Shown: positions 11,616-24,225 of the stretch, piece by piece
How positions within the stretch are numbered: the first letter of the stretch is position 1
Layout of the letters: the number at the start of each line of letters is the position of its first letter
Assembly: GCA_034336665.1 (NCBI GenBank)
Contig: CM067566.1
Coordinates: 23,039,330 to 23,103,329, forward strand
DNA from: Luscinia megarhynchos
Taxonomy: Eukaryota > Chordata > Aves > Passeriformes > Turdidae
Direction of reading: 5' to 3'
Length of the DNA: 64,000 bases
The notes under the pieces: model-generated
The model's database searches: none
Seen by the model: only the letters and a program-made list of their open reading frames with translations
What the model was told of the DNA's origin: nothing
Program-made: the position numbers and the translations under genes

Positions 11616-14600
11616 AAAGTAACTTTCTTTTGCTCAAAATACACCTAAAGACCAAAAACTATTTTGAGGTTAAGTGAATACATGTGCTGATGTGGCTCAG
11701 CAGTCATGGTTGACCTTCACATAGATTTTCAGAAGTAGAAAATAGGAGGACCAGTAACATGTGACTGTGCCAGGGTCCACTCAGCATCAGTACAACAGAA
11801 GTCTATAAACACACACCTCAGGAGTGGGAGACAGGTGGAAGTCTGAGCCTGCATGCCTGCATGTCTGTCTTCTCTGCATATTGCCAGCAGCTGGATTGAA
11901 AGAGATCCACTTCACATTTTATTGTTGGCTGCTTTTTTCATCTTTCATTATCTGATTCTCTTCTCTTTAAAACAAAAGAGCACAAAGCCCAGCAGAAACA
12001 AACCACCTAGTGTCTCCAGTCAGATATGACCTAATTTTTAGCCCTGGCTGGCTGAGTTAGGCGTGGCAGCAGAATTGCTTAGTACTCCAACACATGAACA
12101 CAGCACCACGGTTCCCTGCCTCCCACCAAGGATACTGACAAGCCAAGAGACAAAGTACTTCCCTTGACCCCAAAAAGCCTTGATAATGCACTCTATTGTC
12201 TTCTGGAGCTAACACCTAGAGGCAAACCAAGCAAGCTAAGAAACAGAGTGTAGCTTCTCTTCATTAAGAGTCTATGAGCTCGTAAAACCATCAATCCTGG
12301 CAATACCAGTTTGTTATGTATCTCTTCTTGAGGCTTAGAGAAAATCAGTGGCAATTAATAATTATTGGTCTGTCATAATTTCAGAGTAATCCCAATGCCA
12401 ACTTTTGTCTTATGGTAGTCTAATTTATTTTCTCTCTTAGAGAACGTTTTCTGTGCCTGGTCAGGCTGTCTGCTTGCTCCCAGACTCTTTTCAAGAGCTG
12501 GAAAAGAAAAACAGTTTGAAGAAAAACAAAAGATGTTGATTAATACAGCAGGATGAAAGATACTTCAGAATTGTACACTGTGCAAACATTGCTGTTTGGG
12601 ATTGGGAAGATCAAAGATACTACCACAAACACTGTGTGACTGAGAGAAATTAATGAAAAAAATGTCACGTAAACCACAGTAAGCCAATAATATTGTATTT
12701 TTATCTTGACTAGAGACTTCACATTTCCTGCCTGGCTACATGACATTGTGCAAAGAAATTACACAGAGGAAAAAAAATAAATCCATCTTATCACACACTA
12801 GCCCATGAAAAGACAGGTGAACAAAAATGAAAACACAGGTATTGCTGCTTGGTTTTGCAGTTCTGGGGAACTTATGTTCAAATAGATACAAATCCAATTA
12901 ATGTTTCAGGGTTAATGACCTGTAACCTAAGAACCAAGCACATAAATGCTGCCATCTGAACTCTACATAGAAGTGTAAACCTCTCTTGCAGTGCAGCTCT
13001 GATCTAAAACATTGCCTAAAGCTGGGGAATGAACAAACCACAGATCACACTTTTGATCTTTGGCATTGCAAACCCTTCACCACAGGGCAGGGTTCTGCTC
13101 TGCAGCAGCTTCTCCAAGAGGAACTCTGGAAGGAGCTTTGGCAGGGACACAGAACTGGGACAAAGTTCTAGCCATAAGCAAATACACACTCTCTCTAGCT
13201 GCTGCCTCATGCAGTGCTAAGCATGTAACATAAAATAAAATAGAAATAAAATAATTGAGAAAAACAAAGCAAATACAATCCCCAGCTAAAAAGAGAACAA
13301 GAGATCAAGTGCACATGACTGATGGCAGAGCAGTATTGGAAACTGGATGGATCATAAAGGTGTGGATAGAAAAGATCCCACTATAGGGTGAAAATGAATT
13401 AGAACATCAGTTTGAGAACAACAAACTAATGTACATTACAAGACCACAGATAGATTGCTTTTCATATTACACAGCTGTTGGCAGCCACCATGAACACATC
13501 TGCATTAAGAGTATGTTTGCCTTGATGCTTTAAATCTGTGCTACAGACTTCTTCTCTACTTCCAAGCCCACAGGACTTGGTTTTGAGCAGTTTCCCTTTG
13601 TTTCCTTTTATATTTTTCCCTTTTAAAGGTTATATCTGCCTGCAGCCATACGTAAATCACTACAATATCTAATAAGGCCTTTTATCACAGACCACTGAGC
13701 AGGTTTGTGCCTGAGACACAGCATGTAGGCCACATAATTAACCATTTATTATGCAGCCAACATAACCTTCAAAATTTCACTTGCATTTTCTCTGATAGTT
13801 TGAAAATAAAAAAAACTATCATATTATTTTTGCTTTGGAAAAATTATGTATATTATGCTTTGGAAGACCAAGTAACATAACATATTACCTTTCTATTCTG
13901 AGGAAGAAGTATGTTTCAGTATATTTGTCTGCTGCACAGCAAGAAAGATTACATTGATTTCAGATGAAAATACTGGAGAAGATTAAAGATAGAGTAACAA
14001 GAGAATAAAAAGAACTTATGCAATTAATGAACAAGCACTTTCATTTAATTGACATGAAGAGACTGCAGTGCATCTACTTTCTCAAAGAAATACTCACAGA
14101 TGTCACATAAAAATTCTTAGCTACAAAAAATTCAAAATGCTTAATCAAAACCATACTAATAAGACTTTTCAACATTTTCAGCTTCCTGTTGTAGATCATC
14201 TTGAATTACTTGAAACACACATGAAATACAAAAATAAGCATGGAAATATTCAGGTCACAACAGAATTCTGAAATCACTAATAAATGCTATTTCAGACAGA
14301 TGACTATAAACTAAACTCCCCTAGAATTAGATATGGGGACTTTACAAATAAATTACTTTAAAATAAATTACTTCCTGAGAGGAGGTCAGTATCAAATTTT
14401 CTGCTCTTGCAGTCCCTTACTCATTCTCCAAGCCACTACAGTCTCACTTTCCTAGACGTGCAGACTTCAGTCTGTAGGATGACAAAAGTCCCTCTCTGGC
14501 TTTGAGCTTAATACTTTTGTCTCAGTGGTTCCCCCTGGCTTACAGCCAGAGGTCAAATCTGCTCTACCAAGGCAAGAAAAATGTTGCAGGAACATTGTGC

Positions 14601-17600
14601 TGGTTCAAGATTGTTTTAAATCCAGTCATTTGAGCAAAAAATAGAATGGACACTACTGTTCTCTACTAATACCCCCTTCTGAAGAAGAAATTAAAATCAC
14701 CTTATTCTTTTCTTCAGTCCTCTCAGGAAGAATAGCTTTTCATTTTAGATGCAGATACAGATATCTTGACTTCAGATCCTAAAGGGATGGGTTTATGCAC
14801 TTGGCTTTGAGCTAAGGGTGGTTTGGGCTTCATTTTAATACAGTGAAATAAAACCTGTGTCTCCTCATTTAAGAAAAGAGAGTCATATTTTTTACTAGAA
14901 ACTAATAAAGGATGTTTAAATTTGAGTCTATCTTGCAGAGTAACTGAACTGTTAGGAGAACTCAGGCAGATTTCACTATTCTGCAACACACAGACACATG
15001 CTTTGTGAGTAGAGACAAACCCTGCAGGAGTTTACAGAGCCTAAAGAACATGTGCATTCATTTCTTTAAAACTAATGCTCTGCACTTATTAACTTTAACC
15101 TTAAATGCTGTATTTTCCCAATGTAGGCTCTCCTTCAGGCTGACAGATATAAGTGCTTCTAATGCCATCAGCAGTACTTTATTTAGTACTGTGGTGCATA
15201 ATTTGAAAGGGAATATACACGACATCCAAATTTTAAAAAAACCATCAAAATGCACAAAGAAACAAAAACCCCTGAAGAGCTCCTAACCTTTAAGTGAACT
15301 CCTGACCTTATGAATGAATGGAGAGAAACCTTCCAATTTCACTAAATTTCATGTCTCTTTAGAAGCAACATTATTACAAGAAATTTGATTTCTGCAGTAA
15401 TTATGTTTACAACAGGATCCAAAGTCAATGAAGTTAAATCACTATTGATCAATTCCCACTTTTCAAAAAAGGTTCAAATAAGCATGAATCCAGAGTCCAG
15501 AATTCTTGAACCCTGGTGGACCTCCCACATTTGAGGACTCATTTACTGTCACACTGTCTCCTTGAAATACCATAGGGTCATCATCTCCAAACATATGGAA
15601 TAATGCATAACTGTGCAATATGGCACTAGGATGTATGGTCCATCTCATGCCTTTACATATCATAAGAGATAAATATTATCCTTTCTCTCTTGGATGAAAT
15701 ACAGAAAATTTTGACAACGAAAACTTATCTTTTTTTTAAAGTGAAATTTAGAAGCAGAACCAAAAATAAATATACATGCTGGCTAGAGCTATCTAAATAC
15801 TGCTGTCATTCAAATCAATGTTCCACTTTAATTGATTTTCAAATGAACTTCCTCCATAAATGTACCTTTCAGCTAGTCCACAATGGGCAAATAAGTCACT
15901 GAGTTTCTATCATGCTGGTTTCAAAACATGTATGTGAAATATATAACATAAATAAATACACATATTTATATATACACATAAATCTAAACAGCACTTTTTC
16001 CATTAAAAATCTATACCATGGAATGGTAAACATTGTAATATTTCAAACTAGAACAAGCTATTTCCCTGAGCTGCCCTAAACTGGTAAGGTAATGTAAATA
16101 ATTGAAGAGAAATACAGAAATATCTGTCAGTTCATTTTGTATCCGTATGATGAACAGACCTTCAAGAGGCAATTCCATGGCTGGAGCTGACAGAGGCTAC
16201 ATAGATTGTTTTAGAGGTGAAATGGTTGGTCTCAAGTGGGGAGTATGAAAGGCTGCAAGCTGTGATTACCTCTGCACTGTACTAGCAAAGATGCTGGTGA
16301 GCTGGCAGGGAGGTCTGCCAGCAACACCAGCCCAGGCTGTGCTAAACTGGGAGCAGCTTGCTGACAGAATCCATTGGTCTGCAGAATGGGCACAGAAACT
16401 TTCTGCCTGTGGACCAAGAGTATGATGAGCTGCTGCTTCTCCCAGTTTCTGTCCACTCCTGAGTTTCTTCAACAACCACACACAGAAGTACTGCTGGCCC
16501 GTGAAAAGTTTACTGTGTTGCACTATAAAACAGTGAATAAATTGTGACCAAAAGCTACTAAAATAAGCAACATTAAAATATGATAAAGTGAATCAAAGAA
16601 AAAAAAATTTGCTTAGATCAGTAACCTGGGGTTTTCTGTGTTCTACTGAGCCACCACAGTTTTGCTATATGGCTGTACACAGCAAGATGCTGTACACAGA
16701 CTCCAGCCAAGAAAAATTGGACTGTGCACCTCCATGAGAAAAGTACTGAAGATGACACTGGCACTTTGAACTAGTGAAGCAGTAGAAACTGCCAACCATG
16801 GAAGAAACAACATAATTTTAAAAAAAAATAAATTAAAAAATCAGTATATTCATGTTCTCTCAAACATAGACAGCACTTCCTAGTATTTCATGCCTGAGAG
16901 GCCACAGCAGCACACTGAGTGTCCCACAGTTGTGACTCCAGAGGCAAGGCTGCCTCCAGTGTCACCTCACCTGACTGGCAACCAGGGAAGTTGCCTCCCC
17001 ACAAGAACAGTGGGCACTGGCATCCACCTAAACTGCCCACACAACCTGGCCACTTGTGGCAAAGGCACTAATTGCTCCAAGGGCAAAGCATGACCCACAC
17101 AGCTCTCATCTGCATCATTCATCCTCCTGTAATGCTTGGCATCTGTGCTCTTACTACCCTGACAAAAATTCCTGGCAAACACACCTGAGGCTGACACAGC
17201 CACTGTCAGTACTGGAACTTTACTGGCCATGAAGATATTTTGTTTTGATTTAAAACAAAGGTGTTTCTCTGATTTATCTTCTCCTTTCCCAATACTGCAG
17301 AAATCTCACAGCATAATCCTGATAATGACCTCAAACTCAAGATGTAATTCTTAATTTGTAACTGCATTATGGACCTGGGAACTAATGGCAAATATTCAAG
17401 CAGTTTCCATTCTCTTTCACATGATGAATGGCTTTGTGATATGTTTTTCTAAGGAAAACTACAAGTTAAATTTCTCCTCTACATCCCTTCTACTGTTTAG
17501 GTACTCATGCCCTGATTGTGCATGTTAGCTTCACAGCTAAGTAGATCCCAGAGATATATGGGATTCCTAGGAGTGAAAGACATGTAATAGTTTGAAGGAT

Positions 17601-20600
17601 CTCATAATCTTGAATGGCTTGAGAAATTAGGCTACATTATCCCAGATATTTATATTTTACCTCTAATATTAAAAAACCCCAAACCTGTAACTCTGTATGC
17701 CCTTATAAAGTAAATCCATGACATTTGGGAAAATCCTGCATGTTTCCTGCCCTGAATTCATCTTCATATTTGATTAGACAAGACTCCATTTAGGAACAAG
17801 GTGGAAGCAAATATCCCCTAGATGTATTATGTAATCTGCATTATGATGTACATCATGTCATGGCATTAGCAGTTTTTATCTAACGACACAACAGATATCA
17901 ACAGCAGTAACTATCATTCACAGAGCTAAAAACCAAGCAAACACATTCTCTAAAAGATCTAATGCATAACAGGAAAAAGACTATTTAAAAAAAAAATCAT
18001 TAAGGACATGCATTTTAGTGCTTTTGGGCTATTTCTAAAACTGTTTCTGAAGCAGAACATTTGCAAGTACCTGCATCATTTACCTGCAGCATCTCTATAG
18101 ATGGGAGGGTGCCTTAATGCTGCTAATGGCAAACAGCCAAATTCAGAAACACCAAATCAGTTTAGATACAGCCTCCCCCATCACTATTGCTACCCAGGAG
18201 CTGCAAAGGTGGAATAGCAGATTACACTTGAATCAGTTTGTCAGGAAGACTAGTCAAGGCAGAAAAAAGTCCCACAAAAAGCACTTAAGAAGAAACTTGA
18301 AATTACTACTTGTGATTATACTTTATGGTTCCCTTATAAGGGTAAAGGAATGGGTACAAGATTTCTTCCAGTGCTACTTGCTAGGGAATGAAAACAAAAT
18401 ATTGTTTTGAAAGAAACAAATTCCTAATCCAAAAAACCAGCAAAAATACCACTTTAGAAGAAAAACTGTTGAAGATATATGACTTCTCTTTTAATCTACT
18501 TTTGTAAAGAGATTTAAGATGGAATAAATTTCTCAAGCTTGATTAATTGAAATTAATTGAATTGAGGCTTTTTGCAGCATTTTGTGAGCTCATGTGAAGA
18601 CTGTAATGAAGCCTGAGGTCGACTGCTGGAAAATGCTGAATACTCCCTGCTTGCACCAAGAATTTTAGAAGCTGCTCTGACTATAAGAAAATAATCCTTT
18701 CTTGGGATTGCTGGACATGGCAAAAGCTCCTCTTAGGCTAAGTCTTCAATTGGATCAGAAATCAGATTCATGTCCATCCCCAAGGATACATGCTGATTAT
18801 TTACACATGATCCTGTGTCTAAGCAGGGTATTTGCTTCTGGAAAAGACAAGAAAGAAGTAAATATACAATGCCTCCAAAACTCATACACCTGCTTCCACA
18901 GCAAGAAAAGCAGCCAAGATATAGATATTAATGTTTAAGGAGCACACAGCATTTTGTAAAATTATTTTAATAGTGCTGAGATAGATTATTTTGATTTACA
19001 GACTACTTTCACAACAGCAGCAAGCCAGTTTGCCAAAGGCCATCTCGTTAAACCCTAAAGGCCAGGAATTCATCACCAATTCACTTTCCATGTCTCCAAG
19101 TGTGTTTTCATTTACCTACAGGTGAATCACTAAATTTAAATACTTGTTATCAACATCTCCTCATGCTCTCACTCTTGGAAATAGTCGCATTTTCTTCCTT
19201 TGAGATCCAGAGTATTTATTGGTTTCTAAAGCAGAAAAGAGTCTTTTGGAGTAAATGCCTAGGACTTTCACAAGTTTAAATGCTTCTTCCCATTCTTAGA
19301 TAATGGTATATAGCTAAAACTGCTCTAAAATGGTGAGGCTGTCAAAATGAAGCTTTGCTGAGCAGACCAATGTGGATAGGGAATTTGAAAATTCGTGCTT
19401 GAAAAAAAAGAGAAAAAAGGCATGGCCAAATGTCAGGCCAACAGGCCAGTCTGGAAAAGGTTTTAGAGAAAATCAGTCATGTGGGCTTTCCATTTTTCAT
19501 CCATTCCTAGGGACAGTGACAGGTTTCCCAGAAGGTTCTGTTTCTATATATGGACATAAGAAAAAATTTAGCACCTTCCTTTGTTTTTACATAGGGATAT
19601 TGTATTTTATAACTATGAAAAAAAAGACAGCCCAGAATAATTTACAGTCTGGGACTGGTAAAAGCATCTTCTGCCTTCCTTGAAACTCAATTAGGAAGGC
19701 ACACATTGCTCTATAAATTAACCAGGAAGGTTACAATCTGTCTCCTGGGAAGCACCAATTCAAAACTCATTTCTAGTTGTGCATGTTTCACATACAGAAT
19801 TAGGATCCTCATCAAGCACAATGAGCCATCTCTTCAAGAAATTTCTACCAATATAAATTACTGAAATCAAGAAGCTGTATGTAATAATTCTCCTCTTCCC
19901 AATTCTCCTTTATGACCTTCTGCAGACAATCTGACCGAGATGCCATGGATATGAAGCTATGAACTGCATCTTAAGCACATGAAACATGGACAAACATTTG
20001 TTCTTTACTGACAATTATACATGTTTAAATGTGTTGCTGTGTAAGTCACTTTTCTTACAACAATTATATGAATTATATGACATGCTTTTCCCAAAACAGG
20101 CATTTTTGCAGTGCTTCAGTCTTTGCAGAAGCTGACGCTCTGGGAAGACAACTACTAAAGCTTTCCACAAGGTGGCACGGCTCCCTTTGCTGAAATACAG
20201 CATTAAATGTGCCACAGAGAAGCTGGTTTTTTCTACAAATGTACTGGCCAATGTCATGATTAGGTTTAAATAGGTTTAACATCTCCAACATACCTCTAAC
20301 GAAAGGTCATTTTAACAAATTCTTCCAATATATTGTTTAATGAGTAAAAAAAAGTTTTCTTCTCTTATGATGAAATGAAGAGAAAGTATTTATCTGTGCT
20401 TGTTGCCACATAAAAGCAAGCTTCAATCAAAGATAGTTAAGGCACATAATATGGCAGGGGAGAGCCTAAGAGGCTAAAAATACCTGATTTTTCCAAGTCA
20501 TCAGTTTCAAACCCTATCAGACTTCTTTCAGACTCTCACTATTTGAGGTAAAATGGATTAGCAAGGAATCCACCTACCCCATCCCCTTCTCATTCATGTG

Positions 20601-20636
20601 AGAAATAAAGATCTCAAAGCATTTTATTTTCCACAG

Positions 20637-20847
20637 GTGAAGATTTTCCCTGCTGTTTCTGGACCACTTGCCATTCCTGTGGCATTTGGCCATATTTGCC
20701 CTGTCCTTGGGGCAGATGCACTGACCAGCTCTGCCCTTAGCCTCTCCTGCTGCAGACCAATGTCACCTGAGATTCACCTGCAGGACCACACAGTACCTGC
20801 TGTGGTCACTGCTGCCCCTGCACAGCATCTGCACTGGGCAGAATCAG
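20637..20847 (+). other. Exon-like segment on the plus strand (unproven)
   Basis: This 211-nt stretch is preceded by a good acceptor (ttttattttccacag) and followed by a consensus donor (AATCAG/gtaaag). It stays open in one frame and is less AT-rich than its surroundings. I do not recognise the encoded sequence. It could be an exon of an antisense transcript inside APBB2 intron 6, or chance. There is no conserved domain, start codon context or partner exon to support it. Confidence 0.15.
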
Positions 20848-22370
20848 GTAAAGTGCTTTGACTCAAGTGATTTTTAAAAAGGGCAAAAACATGTCTAGCT
20901 TCACCTCTAATTCTTGTCTTGCTCCTCTCAATCACTTCTGTGAATGTTTCAGTGCTCAGTTTTGACTACCCATATAAGCACTACCAGCACAGTTTTACCT
21001 GAACTGGAAAAACAAAACCAGTTGTGACAGACAAAAGAAGACCAGCTTTTGGCACTGTCCCATTTCACAGACACCAGATAGGTACCTGATCCATAAATAC
21101 TGAAGTTTAAACTGTGAATGAGAGAGGGAAGGGAGATGATGACACAAGTTATTTGTCCACAAAACTAATGCCATGGTCCTCCATGCAGGAATGGCTGAAA
21201 AAATACTCAGTGCAGATCACCTGGTAAAGCTATAGACATCAAAATACTGCCTTCCTTTAAAGCCTCCCATGCCTTAAGGCTCATCATGAAAGGAACATTG
21301 TTCTCAGGACTGGAACCTAATGCTCCTCACTCCTTCAACTCCATCTACTGTGCTCAAAATTTAGTGCTTTTCATTGTGTTGAGCACAGCTGAAACCCTTG
21401 CTTTTAAACTATTAGTGGGCCAAGCAAAGTACAACTATTTACATCTGAATTAAATATCACTAGCCAAATAATCAAGATGACAAAGAAAATTAAATGCCCT
21501 GATCAGTCTGTTTTCTCTCTTAAAATATATCACTAATGTTATTAAAATTATCGACTCTGTTACATACATATTTGTTCCTGCAAATAAGTAGCTTTAGATC
21601 CTGTCAGTTGCTGCAGCTGTATGGCACAGCCAAAATACTTATTTAAATTACTTGGATTTTTAATTATAGAGATCCATATACACCCTTAATAATAGATGCA
21701 AGCAAAAGGCAAAACTATCAACAAGACAAATCTGGAGATAAATATGCAAGCAGACAAAACTCTCTGCTGCTTCTTTCTCTTCAAAACCCTTAGATTACAA
21801 CAGTAAAAGCTTTGATTTAATTATGGTGCTTTGTCACATAATGGTCTAATTTTTCTCCATGAACTGCATTCTCCAATTCTCCAATTGCATTCTCTCTTCC
21901 AAAAAATGATTTCTTGTTCTAAAAGGTAACTTCCTTGTTAGTAACTGTAAGTTCAAGCAGACACATAAAAAAAGGAGAATACTTTTAAAAGGGGCAAACT
22001 TGAAAATAAAGAGCCAATTCTGTCACTGAATGCCCCCGGAAGCTATCCAGAGATAATAAAGAGCAGAGCCCTCGCTCACACAGAGACTCAGTTGTGCAAG
22101 AGGACAGTTATTACAGAATCTTGAGCTCTAAAATCCAATTTCCTGGCTTATGTGATTTTAAAATAAGTCACACTTTCCTGACCCAATTGAATGAAGCTTT
22201 AGATCTGCAAATTCCTTTGATGGAATTAGTCTTGCACGGTCAATCCACATTGTGCCAAGAGGAAGAGTACACGTAATTTCAAAACTTAGGAGACATTCTG
22301 CACCTTGAAAGTTTATGCTTATAACTGCTAGACTGTTAATTGTTATACCATTGTGGATCTTCATACAGAC

Positions 22371-22431
22371 CTTGGCTTCTGGATCACTGTTGATGCTACA
22401 AGAATCATCATCATCAGATTGTGGACCATTT
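22371..22431 (-). CDS. APBB2: APBB2 exon 6: acidic linker, residues 392-412
   Basis: This 61-nt exon completes Arg392 and encodes NGPQSDDDDSCSINSDPEAK, the acidic stretch just before PTB1. The run of four Asp is kept from the mammalian protein; NGPQS replaces the NAPHP I recall there. The acceptor is atgttgcag and the donor AAG/gtctgt, which is weaker than the usual consensus. Phase is 2 in and 0 out. The next exon is 14.2 kb away. Confidence 0.95.
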
Positions 22432-22542
22432 CTGCAACATAAAAAAACCCCAAAATAAAATCAGTCTTAAAATCATATGAAAATTACAGCACAGCACAAA
22501 AGAGAGTTGGTCATTTTGCTGAGACTTCTGAAATCATTGTAC
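22432..22542 (-). other. APBB2: APBB2 intron 5 (111 bp)
   Basis: Very short GT-AG intron (gtacaa to atgttgcag) with a T-rich end before the acceptor. No other feature was seen. Confidence 0.88.
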
Positions 22543-22628
22543 CTGAGCTTCAAAGAGGCATAGCGTAACGTTGCTCCTTCAAACTCTTTCAGACTTGGGT
22601 CTGGGTTCACAGTGGCTGCATGCAGGTC
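22543..22628 (-). CDS. APBB2: APBB2 exon 5: residues 364-391 plus 2 nt
   Basis: This 86-nt exon encodes DLHAATVNPDPSLKEFEGA and then TLRYASLKL, with a final AG that makes Arg392 together with the next exon. It is part of the conserved acidic linker ahead of PTB1. The acceptor is ctctctag and the donor CTCAG/gtacaa, phase 2. The sequence matches the mammalian protein as I remember it without a gap. Its GC-donor neighbour upstream and the 111-bp intron downstream place it in a tight three-exon cluster. Confidence 0.96.
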
Positions 22629-23072
22629 CTAGAGATAGAGGCAGTGCTATTAGTATAGTTTTAATACTACTATAACAGTATTAAGTACACCATCATGTTA
22701 TTTCTTATCTCAAAGGGAAATTAAATCCTCCCTGCAAAGAAGCGATAGTATTTCTGGCTGAAGTTGAAAAGAGGCATGCATATATATTACATAAATATAT
22801 ATATATTTCTCAAGCTGCATTTCATTCAGTGCAGGCATCTTATTTGTTACATCATGGCAGTTGCCCTGCTAGTTTAGATTGAATCCATTCCAAGTGGAAA
22901 GACCAGAAAAGGCAGCATGTTTGTGAGCTAGGCATCCCTAGCAGTACCCCCATTCACTTTGGCCTAGGTTATGAATGACATTCATGGAAAAATAAAAGGG
23001 GAAAACAGCCATTGCCATGCAAAAAACAAGGGTAATAGAAGTAAAGGTTCTAAAATCTGACAATATACTTGC
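22629..23072 (-). other. APBB2: APBB2 intron 4 (444 bp, GC-AG)
   Basis: Short intron between exons 4 and 5. It begins gcaagt and ends ctctctag. It contains an AT-rich patch at 22780-22807 (TATATA-type). Nothing else was recognised. Confidence 0.85.
23067..23072 (-). promoter_or_regulatory. GC splice donor (gcaagt) of intron 4
   Basis: The minus strand reads TGGAAG/gcaagtat. Apart from the C this is the ideal donor consensus, as is usual for GC-AG introns. The intron ends with a normal AG (ctctctag, AG at 22630-22629). The joined codons AAG and GAC give Lys-Asp, as in the known protein. Confidence 0.85.
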
Positions 23073-23135
23073 CTTCCAAATGTCACTATTAATCTTTCCC
23101 CCATTCAGTACAGCAAAATCACTCCATGGCTGTTT
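23073..23135 (-). CDS. APBB2: APBB2 exon 4: 21-residue linker, residues 343-363
   Basis: This 63-nt exon encodes KQPWSDFAVLNGG then KINSDIWK, the linker between the WW domain and PTB1, identical to the mammalian segment as I remember it. It is phase 0 on both sides, so it can be included or skipped without changing the frame. The acceptor is tgtctag with a weak pyrimidine tract. The donor is GC, not GT: AAG/gcaagt. A nearby GT (gtatat, 4 nt further on) would shift the frame relative to the next exon, so the GC donor is the one that preserves the protein. Residue count and flanking exons agree exactly. It is a plausible alternative cassette. Confidence 0.94.
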
Positions 23136-23175
23136 CTAGACACATAATTATTCACACAGGAAGAAGCACATTGAT

Positions 23176-23208
23176 AAAAAAAAAAGAAAAAAGAAAAAGA
23201 AAAAAAAA
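23176..23208 (-). promoter_or_regulatory. U-rich tract upstream of exon 4
   Basis: On the plus strand this is an unbroken A/G run, so in the APBB2 transcript it is 33 nt of U with scattered C (repeated UUUUC-type blocks). It ends about 40 nt before the exon 4 acceptor, whose own pyrimidine tract is poor. Such tracts are typical sites for PTBP1, TIA1 or U2AF-type factors. A regulatory role is inference; it may be only a low-complexity repeat. Confidence 0.35.
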
Positions 23209-24176
23209 CACAAGACACTGTTGTTAGCATTGATATTTACAGGATGGGTTAGGGAACAGATCACCTCAAACTTCAACTACTTATTCCACTATACCATGGC
23301 ATTTGGAGGAAAGGGGGGAGAAGACATGCCTCTAACAGTTACTTACCAAAACAAATGATTGAAACAAGGAAAGTTAATATAAATTAGGAACAGACAATGA
23401 AATTACTCTTTAACTATGATCTTAAAAGCAAGCAAAATGAATCTGAATATGAATGTTGGCCACAGCTGCTACAGCCTTTGATCAACAGCAATTAAGGGGA
23501 AACATTAGGATTTCCATTTAATTGGCACTTTTGTTAAAAGACACGAACAGTACTGGAACTAGAAATACTGAAACACAAAAAAAATATATACAAGGGTAAG
23601 ATACAAACAAGGTAAAAATCAAATGTTTCTAGAGAGAAAGCACAAGAAAAGGGCAAGGAAGGGAAGGAGGATTAGTGAGGAGTGCAGAGATTTCTTGCTG
23701 AAAAAGTAGTTTTGAAAAGTCTAGCAGCTTTTTTAAAAAACAACCCCAAACCAAACAAAGCACCCACCCTCTCATTTTCCATTCAAGTTTCTCAAAAAGT
23801 GTTCAGTGGTACAAGTAGCAGTCTGTTTAGCACTAAGCAACCTGAGGCTCAGGCTTTTCTGTAAAGCTTGACAGGAACAGCTGATGCTGGAGTGCCTCTC
23901 CTCTGTCTCACCAGAATTCCCACAGTCCTCAATAAAAGACAGTAGATTTGATTGTCGGGAGCCCCAGAGCCATCTCTTTATAGCTTCACCAAACCAAGAA
24001 ATCCTGAAATTAATTCCCCTTTTAAGATGAGCTCTGCTGGGTTGTCCAGCTCCGCCCCAAGGTGAAGTGGTACAATGCATTAGTCTGCAGGGTGGACTTC
24101 TCCTGGAAGTATTCTCAGCATATCCTCACAGGAGGGAATTATTTTGTGAGAAACAGCTCCCAGGAGTAACCCTTTC

Positions 24177-24225
24177 CTAATGTGCCCTTAAACCAATTGA
24201 ACTAATGTGCCCTTGAACTAATTAC
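24177..24225 (+). repeat. 25-bp tandem duplication, two copies
   Basis: The unit begins ctaatgtgcccttaaacc. The second copy starts at 24202 and differs at a few positions near its end. Confidence 0.8.

Larger units (their letters stand above)
8171..22370 (-). other. APBB2: APBB2 intron 6 (14.2 kb)
   Basis: The intron runs from donor gtctgt to acceptor tttttttttag. It contains an LTR-like block (about 9181-9705), a short CR1 3' end (10999-11125), a 23-nt T run (10430-10452), an (AT)n run (11600-11615) and one exon-like segment on the other strand (20637-20847). The remainder is unique AT-rich sequence. A less AT-rich stretch at 16.9-17.2 kb has no recognised feature. Confidence 0.78.

Noticed and set aside
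23920..24060. Possible LTR end on the plus strand (AATAAA followed by tcgggagcc)
   Set aside because: Only a polyadenylation-like hexamer and a short GC-rich stretch; no edges, no repeats and no similarity I can name.
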